A stretch of 7,400 nt of DNA from Actinomycetes bacterium (lineage in GTDB: Bacteria; Actinomycetota; Acidimicrobiia; Acidimicrobiales; Palsa-688), in NCBI GenBank assembly GCA_021808425.1, contig JAKBBS010000159.1, positions 1-7,400 of the forward strand, read 5' to 3'. The translations under genes and the position numbers were made by a program. The first letter of the stretch is position 1. The number at the start of each line of letters is the position of its first letter. Positions 1 through 4,827 of this stretch are shown in pieces. The notes beneath the pieces are model-generated. The model was given only the letters and a program-made list of their open reading frames with translations. It did no database searches and was not told the DNA's origin.

Positions 1-1008
1 CGCGTTGTCGAGCTCTCCCAACAGCGCCTCTTCGTTGGCTTTCTCGTCGGAGTGGAAGTCGAAGCTGGACAGGCTCACCTGGTAGACCTGGGTGGGCGCT
101 CCCGCCTTGATCAGCGCAGCCACGACGGCCATCTCGTCGGCGAGGGTGCTCTTGCCATAGGCGCCCTTTCCGGTGGCGCCGGCCTTGGCGGCCCCACCCG
201 TAGACGTCGGGCCCGGCGATGTAGACGACGTGGAGCCTGCAGACGTAGAGGACGTAGAGCCCGGCGACGTAGAGCCACCCACCTCGGCTCCTATCTTGTC
301 CAGCCGTACCTTCGCTTCCAAGAGATCCGTACCAGCCGCCGCTACTGCGGCGGCCATGCCGACGCGGTCGGGTCCGGCGGCCTGCATCGACGCGAAGGCG
401 GCCTGAAGTGTCGTGCTACCTATCAAAGACAGGCGGGTCGAGGTGATCGCGGTTGCCGCGTAGGTCTCACCCCGCAGTACTGGCGGAAGGGTGGTCCCGA
501 CGCTTAGAGCGCGCAGCGGGTCGTAGCTGTTGGCATCCAGCCATTTGCCGAGCCAGCCCGGCCCGGACCCGTTGACGACGTCGGCGGTCTGCCAGATGTC
601 CATTCCCTCGAAGTGGCTCAGCACCGGGTTCGGGTAGCTGACGCCACGCACGACTGCAAGGGTCCCCGCCCCCCACATGGAGTGCAACCCTTTGAGCGCT
701 GGGTTGAACCCGATCTGGTCTGCAAGGGGAAGCACCTGGTCGGCCTGGTAGCCGAGGTTCGGTCGCAGCTTGAGGTAGTTCGGGTCACCGTAGGGGATGA
801 CCGTGTTGAGCCCGTCGTTGCCCCCATACAAGGTCACGAGCACAAGGGGACCGGTGCCCGGGCCCGACGCTGCAGACGCTGACGGCTTCGTAGAACCCGA
901 GAGTGCGTCCGTCCAGTGCCCGATCACGGCTCCCGTGGCGAGCGCTGCCGTGGCCGCTCCGGCCCCTACCAGAAAGCGCCTGCGGGTGAAAAGGATGTCC
1001 TTGCTCAT
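1..1008 (-). CDS. DUF1501 family protein with Tat signal, 3' end cut by window edge
   Basis: 336 residues are visible and no stop is reached, so the C-terminus lies beyond the left edge. The N-terminus has a twin-arginine motif (TRRRFLV, residues 8-14) followed by an Ala/Gly-rich hydrophobic stretch (about 15-30), so Tat export is likely. The DUF1501 hallmark GGNDGLNTV is at 62-70. A second family block, FDFHSDE (316-322), corresponds to the usual FDTHxNQ motif, with Asp317 and His319 kept. Between them, a Ser/Thr/Gly/Pro low-complexity stretch (about 246-271) interrupts the domain. The ATG start forms an ATGA overlap with the stop of the DUF1800 gene, so the two are very probably translated together. 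From memory, DUF1501 belongs to the alkaline phosphatase/sulfatase fold clan, but its biochemical function is unknown. The family call is firm; any substrate is unknown. Confidence 0.93.
   Translation of the reverse strand, partial: MSKDILFTRRRFLVGAGAATAALATGAVIGHWTDALSGSTKPSASAASGPGTGPLVLVTLYGGNDGLNTVIPYGDPNYLKLRPNLGYQADQVLPLADQIGFNPALKGLHSMWGAGTLAVVRGVSYPNPVLSHFEGMDIWQTADVVNGSGPGWLGKWLDANSYDPLRALSVGTTLPPVLRGETYAATAITSTRLSLIGSTTLQAAFASMQAAGPDRVGMAAAVAAAGTDLLEAKVRLDKIGAEVGGSTSPGSTSSTSAGSTSSTSPGPTSTGGAAKAGATGKGAYGKSTLADEMAVVAALIKAGAPTQVYQVSLSSFDFHSDEKANEEALLGELDNA
196..273 (-). repeat. Ser/Thr-rich tandem repeat inside the DUF1501 gene
   Basis: Codons 246-271 of the DUF1501 gene form a degenerate tandem repeat. 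Its units read GSTSP, GSTSSTSA, GSTSSTSP and GPTSTG. At DNA level the plus strand shows recurrent GACGTAGAG-like 9-mers, and the two central units are 24 bases each. The frame is kept. Such a stretch would be a flexible, exposed linker in an exported protein, possibly variable in length between strains; that is inference. Confidence 0.85.
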
Positions 1009-2360
1009 GCGAGTACGTACTCCGGTGAGGTGAGGGCCAGGGCTACAAGCTCTGCGGGACTGTCGGCGACTTGTGCGAGGGCGGCAGCTGTCGTCGAGCC
1101 AAATGCGTCGACACCGAGCATCGTCGCGACAGCTCCGACCCGTTGGGATGCGGGTACAGACGAGACCATCGTGATGTCGCCGGACTCTGCGAGGGGCAGG
1201 GCGGCCTGGAAGCGCAGGCGGGCGGTGACCGTGTCGAGCCAGTAGAGGTTCTGCCCCCAACCTCCGACGTTCGGCGGGTTGAAAACGGTCTGGCCCAGCG
1301 CAGTACCGAGCACCGCAAGGGTCGCGTGCTGCGGCTTCTTGGTCGAGCCCGCCGACGCAGCCGGGGTGGTCCGCTGCATTCTGGCGTCGAGTCCGAGTGC
1401 TCGTGCAGCGGAAGCCAGGTACTCGACCGGCTGCTTCACGAGCCCGGTCCTGCTTGTGGTGCTCGTGAAGTTCGGGTGCATGAAGATCGCCTTCAACGTC
1501 GCCGAGATGTTCATTCCGGTTCCGTATGCGTCGAGGAGGTCACCGACGACCGGATCTGTCGGGAGGACCGGGTAGGCGAAGTGGCTCCACAGTTTGGCGA
1601 GCACGAACCGTGCGGACGCCGGGCTGGTGACCGCGATGTGAACGATGTCGGTGCCGTTCCAGTCGCCGGTCTGGGCGAGGTAGGTCTTGGATCCGTAGTC
1701 ATGCTGGCTGCGCTCGAAGATGTACTCGAAAGTCTTGCGGTTGTAGTACCAGCCGGTGAAACCTCTGGCGGCCGAGACCACGTCGTCTTGGGTGTAGTTG
1801 CCGAGTCCGAGGGTAAAAAGCTCCATCATCTCGCGACCGAAGTTCTCGTTCGGGTGCGCCTTCTTGTCGGTGATCGTGTCCAACCAGACCATCATCGCCC
1901 CGTCCTTGGCGACTGCCTGCATCAGCGTCTCGAAGCTTCCACCGCCGGCTTGGCGGAACAACTGGTTCTGCAGGTACATCAGCTTCGGGTCCTGCACCTT
2001 GGAGTAGGCGGTAGCGAAATGGCCGTGCCAGAACAGGGTGAGCTTCTCGCGAAGTGGCGTTGACGTCGCGATCATCTTGTCGATCCACCACGCCTGCAGG
2101 GCCGCCATTTCGAGCGATCCTTGGTGTAGGTAGGCCTTCAGCGCCGGGATGTCGCCCTTGGCCGGCCGGGGCGGACGGGTCAGGTCCGGCGTCGGGATGC
2201 TCGAAGCGCCCGGGTCAGGGGCATTGCCGAGGCCGGCGATCAGACCGTCGACAGCCGATTCGTATGTGCCTGAGGCGAGCGCGTCCAACTCGTCGGGACG
2301 CAAGCCGAACCCTGCTCTGCGGTAGAGGAGTGCAATGTCACTCCAGTTTTGGCTGACCAT
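1005..2360 (-). CDS. DUF1800 domain protein
   Basis: This 451-residue protein is complete and of usual family length. Family motifs appear in order: YRRAGFG (13-19), FWHGHFAT (110-117), NENFGREMMELFTLG (171-185) followed by the YTQDDV...FTGW block (189-204), KQPVEY (309-314), LGQTVFNPPNVGGWG (355-369) and SPEYVLA at the C-terminus (445-451). No signal peptide or membrane segment is seen. A short low-complexity linker (about 331-342, rich in Thr, Ala, Ser and Lys) precedes the last block. The ATG at 2360 is chosen because the conserved YRRAGFG block begins only 12 residues later and a -10-like hexamer lies immediately upstream. The gene ends in an ATGA overlap with the DUF1501 gene. DUF1800/DUF1501 neighbours recur in many phyla; their joint role is unknown. 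No enzymatic activity can be assigned from sequence. Confidence 0.95.
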   Translation of the reverse strand: MVSQNWSDIALLYRRAGFGLRPDELDALASGTYESAVDGLIAGLGNAPDPGASSIPTPDLTRPPRPAKGDIPALKAYLHQGSLEMAALQAWWIDKMIATSTPLREKLTLFWHGHFATAYSKVQDPKLMYLQNQLFRQAGGGSFETLMQAVAKDGAMMVWLDTITDKKAHPNENFGREMMELFTLGLGNYTQDDVVSAARGFTGWYYNRKTFEYIFERSQHDYGSKTYLAQTGDWNGTDIVHIAVTSPASARFVLAKLWSHFAYPVLPTDPVVGDLLDAYGTGMNISATLKAIFMHPNFTSTTSRTGLVKQPVEYLASAARALGLDARMQRTTPAASAGSTKKPQHATLAVLGTALGQTVFNPPNVGGWGQNLYWLDTVTARLRFQAALPLAESGDITMVSSVPASQRVGAVATMLGVDAFGSTTAAALAQVADSPAELVALALTSPEYVLA

Positions 2361-2372
2361 GACAGCATTATC
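2361..2372 (-). promoter_or_regulatory. Candidate -10 element for leaderless transcription of the DUF1800 gene
   Basis: On the minus strand GATAAT (2372-2367) is followed by six bases and then the ATG of the DUF1800 gene. A start 7 bases after the hexamer would fall on the A of ATG, giving a leaderless mRNA. There is no Shine-Dalgarno sequence upstream of this ATG, which fits. No convincing -35 is visible; 17 bases upstream reads ACAGTT. Leaderless genes are common in Actinobacteria. Confidence 0.5.
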
Positions 2373-2423
2373 GGCAGAACTTGTTAGGAAACTGTGATCT
2401 GGATGTCAGGGTTAGTTAGTCAT

Positions 2424-2441
2424 CGCCACTCGTTCGTGGCG
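2424..2441 (-). terminator. Small inverted repeat after the micro-ORF, possible weak terminator
   Basis: CGCCAC and GTGGCG form a perfect 6-bp stem around a 6-base loop. It begins 6 bases after the micro-ORF stop and lies before the putative DUF1800 promoter. There is no T tract on the minus strand, so an intrinsic terminator is only a weak suggestion. Its placement between two transcription units is the main support. Confidence 0.3.
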
Positions 2442-2447
2442 TTACGT

Positions 2448-2522
2448 TCAGCTTGAACGCAGTTTTTGAGCTGCGAAAAGACCCAACCCGACGACGGCGA
2501 GCAACATCAGTAGCTTTTTCAC
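2448..2522 (-). CDS. 24-residue hydrophobic micro-protein
   Basis: A GTG-started frame encodes 24 residues: a basic start (MKK), one hydrophobic helix (about residues 4-18) and a polar tail (QKLRSS). An in-frame TAA lies two codons upstream, so the protein cannot extend further and GTG is the natural start. AAGG-type purine stretches (GGTAAGG, TTAAGG) lie just upstream, giving a modest ribosome binding site. The pattern resembles the N-terminal half of short actinobacterial membrane proteins of the DLW-39 type. The C-terminal DLW part of that family is missing, so membership is uncertain. It would be a single-pass inner-membrane peptide of unknown role. The alternative is a chance open frame, but the Lys-Lys, hydrophobic helix, basic tail layout argues against that. 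Confidence 0.55.
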   Translation of the reverse strand: MKKLLMLLAVVGLGLFAAQKLRSS

Positions 2523-2587
2523 GCCTTAACCTTACCAGCCGCCACCAGTTGCGCCACCAGACGATCAACGCCCACCAACCGCGACCG

Positions 2588-2609
2588 GCCGCCCACACCG
2601 CCGGGCGGC
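2588..2609 (-). terminator. GC-rich hairpin 9 bases after the map stop codon
   Basis: A perfect 7-bp stem (GCCGCCC with GGGCGGC) closes an 8-base loop just downstream of the methionine aminopeptidase stop. No T tract follows on the minus strand. Such U-less GC hairpins are proposed as terminators in high-GC Actinobacteria. It could equally stabilise the 3' end of the mRNA. It separates map from the micro-ORF. Confidence 0.45.
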
Positions 2610-2618
2610 ACCACCTGC

Positions 2619-3575
2619 CTACACTTCGGCGGTGAGGACCTCGGCGCCGGAGTCGGTCACGACGAGGGTGTGCTCGAACTGGGCGGTGCGACGCCCGTCG
2701 GTGGTGACGGCGGTCCATCCGTTGTCCCACATACGCTCCCGCCACGAGCCGGCAGTGATCATCGGCTCAATCGTAAAAGTCATCCCGGGCTTCATAACCG
2801 TGCTCGCGGAAGGGCTGAAGTAGTGCGGCACGTTCGGAGGGAGATGGAACTGCTCCCCGATTCCGTGACCGACGAACGCGCGAACGACGCCATAGCCGTT
2901 CGACTCTGCGTGTGACTGGATGGCTCGACCGATGTCCGATATCGGCTTCCCCGGCTTTACAGCCGCTATCCCGAGGTCACGGCACTGGCGGGTGACATCC
3001 ACCAGCCTCCGCGACTCGGCGTCGACGTCACCCGCAAAGAAAGTTGCGTTGCAGTCGCCGTGGACGCCGCCGATGTAGGCGGTCACGTCGATGTTGACTA
3101 TGTCGCCGTCAGCGAGCGGGCGGTCGTCGGGGATTCCGTGGCAGATGACTTCGTTCACCGACGTGCAGATCGACTTGGGGTAGCCGTGGTAGTTGAGCGT
3201 GGACGGAAACGAGCCACGGTCTATGTAGGCCTGGTGGGCGATCCGGTCAAGCTCGTCGGTCGTGACTCCCGGCACAACGGCCGCGCCGGTCACTGCCAGG
3301 ACCTCGGCGGCGATCCGGCAGGCGACGCGCATGGCCTCGATAATCTCGGGCGACTTGACCATCGGCTCGTCCCAACGGCGAGGCTTCGCTGTGAGGTAGT
3401 AGTCGGTCGGCTTAATCGAATCCGGGACGGAGAGCATCGGGCTGACGTTTCCGGGCATCACCTTGCCCTCGTTACCCTTGTGGCAGCGCTTGTACTTGCG
3501 CCCGCTCCCGCACCAGCACAGGTCGTTGGAGCGCGGGCCGGCGCCTGCGCTTAGGTTGACAATGCTCGATCTCAC
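2619..3575 (-). CDS. map: Type I methionine aminopeptidase with N-terminal SEC-C zinc motif
   Basis: This enzyme removes the initiator Met from nascent proteins in the cytosol using two divalent metal ions. The 318-residue protein carries an N-terminal SEC-C motif with Cys20, Cys22, Cys31 and His32 (CWCGSGRKYKRCH), probably a zinc knuckle near the ribosome. The pita-bread catalytic domain follows from about residue 75. All five metal ligands are present: Asp163 (NIDVTAY), Asp174 (HGDCNATF), His237 (GHGIG), Glu270 (TIEPM) and Glu301 (FEHT). His146 (CHGIP) and His244 (FHLPPNVPHY) match the substrate-binding histidines of the family. The start is GTG at 3575, overlapping the stop of the epimerase gene as GTGA. 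The SEC-C motif lies upstream of the next Met (residue 40), so a later start would lose it. SEC-C-bearing forms are typical of Actinobacteria, which often keep a second shorter copy elsewhere. The stop is TAG. Confidence 0.97.
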   Translation of the reverse strand: MRSSIVNLSAGAGPRSNDLCWCGSGRKYKRCHKGNEGKVMPGNVSPMLSVPDSIKPTDYYLTAKPRRWDEPMVKSPEIIEAMRVACRIAAEVLAVTGAAVVPGVTTDELDRIAHQAYIDRGSFPSTLNYHGYPKSICTSVNEVICHGIPDDRPLADGDIVNIDVTAYIGGVHGDCNATFFAGDVDAESRRLVDVTRQCRDLGIAAVKPGKPISDIGRAIQSHAESNGYGVVRAFVGHGIGEQFHLPPNVPHYFSPSASTVMKPGMTFTIEPMITAGSWRERMWDNGWTAVTTDGRRTAQFEHTLVVTDSGAEVLTAEV

Positions 3576-3976
3576 TCTTGCACCAATTCGATCAAAGTCC
3601 CGAAGGCGGTCTTCGGGTGCAGGAACGCCACCGTCGTCCCACGCGAGCCCGGCCTTGGCTCGTTATCGATGGCCTTTGCGCCGGCCGCTACGGCTTGGCG
3701 AAGCGCGGCGGCGCAGTCGTCGACCCTGTAGCCGACGTGGTGTATGCCCTCGCCCTTCGCGTCGAGGAACTTTGCGACCGTCGAGTCGGACCTGATCGGG
3801 CTCAGAAGCTGGACGTAAGAGTCGGCAACCGACAGCAGCGCTTCTTCGACACCGTCACGCTCGATCGTCTCGCGGTGCGAAACGGTCGCCGCAAAGGTGT
3901 CCGCATACCACTGGACGGCTGCGTCGAGATCCCTCACGGCTATCGCCACGTGGTCGACTTCGGTTAGAAGCATCAC
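3572..3976 (-). CDS. mce: Methylmalonyl-CoA epimerase-like VOC protein
   Basis: A 134-residue vicinal-oxygen-chelate protein with two beta-alpha-beta-beta-beta modules. Candidate metal ligands sit where the epimerase family has them: His9 (DHVAIAV), Gln56 (YVQLLSP), His80 (IHHVGYRVDD) and Glu130 (LIELVQE). The QLLSP, GIHHVGYRVDD and KTAFGTLIEL blocks are typical of methylmalonyl-CoA epimerase, which interconverts (S)- and (R)-methylmalonyl-CoA between propionyl-CoA carboxylase and methylmalonyl-CoA mutase. No mutase or carboxylase gene is in this window, so the call rests on motifs; another VOC lyase or isomerase is possible. The frame allows GTG at 3976 or ATG at 3973, and neither has a good Shine-Dalgarno sequence. 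Its stop overlaps the GTG start of map (GTGA), so the two are likely co-translated. Confidence 0.85.
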   Translation of the reverse strand: MMLLTEVDHVAIAVRDLDAAVQWYADTFAATVSHRETIERDGVEEALLSVADSYVQLLSPIRSDSTVAKFLDAKGEGIHHVGYRVDDCAAALRQAVAAGAKAIDNEPRPGSRGTTVAFLHPKTAFGTLIELVQE

Positions 3977-3993
3977 CCAAGGCTACCTGGGTG
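3974..3993. repeat. Inverted repeat over the epimerase start codon
   Basis: CACCCA and TGGGTG form a 6-bp stem around an 8-base loop, and one arm includes the GTG start of the epimerase gene. Within it, TAGCCT (3985-3980, minus strand) fits the TAnnnT -10 pattern and lies six bases before the alternative ATG at 3973. It could be an internal promoter, a translation-control hairpin, or chance. Confidence 0.3.
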
Positions 3994-4005
3994 ACCGGAG
4001 TTTTT

Positions 4006-4812
4006 TCACAAACTGTCCAGAAAGGAGACCAGGGCAGAAGTGACCTCCGTCTCCTGCTCGGGGATGAGGGCGTGCCCCGCCCGCGGAACGATCACCATGC
4101 GACCCCTCTCACCGAGAGATTCCACGAGAGAGCGTGCGTTCGCCGGGGGCGATATCCGGTCCTCGGCACCCACCACCGCCAGGACCCGGATCGGCGCTGG
4201 TGGCAGCCACCAGTCCTGCGTGCTCGTTGCCGCCACCGCCGCCGCTTGCGCGTGCGCAGCCTCCGCGTACCACCCGTCGGTCCACACAGAAGGGTCGTTC
4301 CCTGGGGCGAAGAAGGCTTCCCTGACGTCGTCGAGATGGCTCTCTTCGCTCGCCGGAACCTCGAAGCATCGCGCAAGCGCTGCCCGAGCGGAGCTGTCAC
4401 CGGGAATCAGACCGCCGCAACCCAACAGCACGAGGCCCCCGACAAGATCGGGCCTGTCGGCGGCGAGGCAGCGAGCGACCCGGTTTCCGAAGGCGTGACC
4501 GATGACCACCACCATCGGCGAGCCCTCGGCTGCGGATTCGATGGCGACGGCGACACCGCCGGCCAGGTCGTGAAGGTCCGACCCGTCTGCCGGCAGCGGA
4601 CTCGGCGCAACGCCTGGCAGCTCGACGGAGATCGAGGACCAACCCGCTCGACGTGCCGCTGCGGCCAGCGGGTCGAGGTCGCTGACCGGACGCCCAAGCG
4701 ACGCAAGGCACACAACGCAACGACCAGCGGCACTACCAGGACCGGACCCCGAACCGGCGCTCGTCCCGCCTCGATCGAAGAGGTAATGCAGTCCAGCGCC
4801 CGAGGGGACCAT
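4006..4812 (-). CDS. Alpha/beta-hydrolase fold protein with Ala at the nucleophile position
   Basis: 268 residues with the layout of the alpha/beta-hydrolase superfamily. A first strand lies near 32-37, VVVIGHAFGNR (101-111) is the nucleophile-elbow strand and turn, and VLAVVGAEDRISPP (210-223) carries the acid Asp218. AGHALIPEQ (245-253) carries His247. In active esterases the elbow is G-x-S-x-G/N; here the central residue is Ala107, encoded by GCC, so Asp and His are kept but the serine is not. The protein may be a non-catalytic member or use different chemistry. The N-terminal 30 residues include a Gly/Ser-rich segment (15-29) and no clear signal peptide. The gene starts 15 bases after the sulfatase stop with no evident Shine-Dalgarno sequence, suggesting operon coupling. 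The substrate is unknown. Confidence 0.88.
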   Translation of the reverse strand: MVPSGAGLHYLFDRGGTSAGSGSGPGSAAGRCVVCLASLGRPVSDLDPLAAAARRAGWSSISVELPGVAPSPLPADGSDLHDLAGGVAVAIESAAEGSPMVVVIGHAFGNRVARCLAADRPDLVGGLVLLGCGGLIPGDSSARAALARCFEVPASEESHLDDVREAFFAPGNDPSVWTDGWYAEAAHAQAAAVAATSTQDWWLPPAPIRVLAVVGAEDRISPPANARSLVESLGERGRMVIVPRAGHALIPEQETEVTSALVSFLDSL

Positions 4813-4827
4813 ATTCGTGGCGGCGCG

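Noticed and set aside
173..406. Plus-strand frame with a repeated acidic VEPGDVE pattern
   Set aside because: It is the reverse reading of the Ser/Thr repeat in the DUF1501 gene, not a separate coding region.
1071..2063. 330-codon open frame on the plus strand
   Set aside because: Antisense to the motif-rich DUF1800 gene; composition is that of a shadow frame and no domain is recognisable.
2453..2635. 60-codon plus-strand frame in the intergenic stretch
   Set aside because: No ribosome site, Arg/His/Thr-rich composition, and overlap with the better-supported minus-strand micro-ORF and the hairpin after map.
4001..4006. Run of six T after the inverted repeat at 3974-3993, resembling a plus-strand terminator
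   Set aside because: Seven bases separate stem and T run, and no plus-strand gene ends here. On the minus strand it reads as an A run just after the hydrolase stop.
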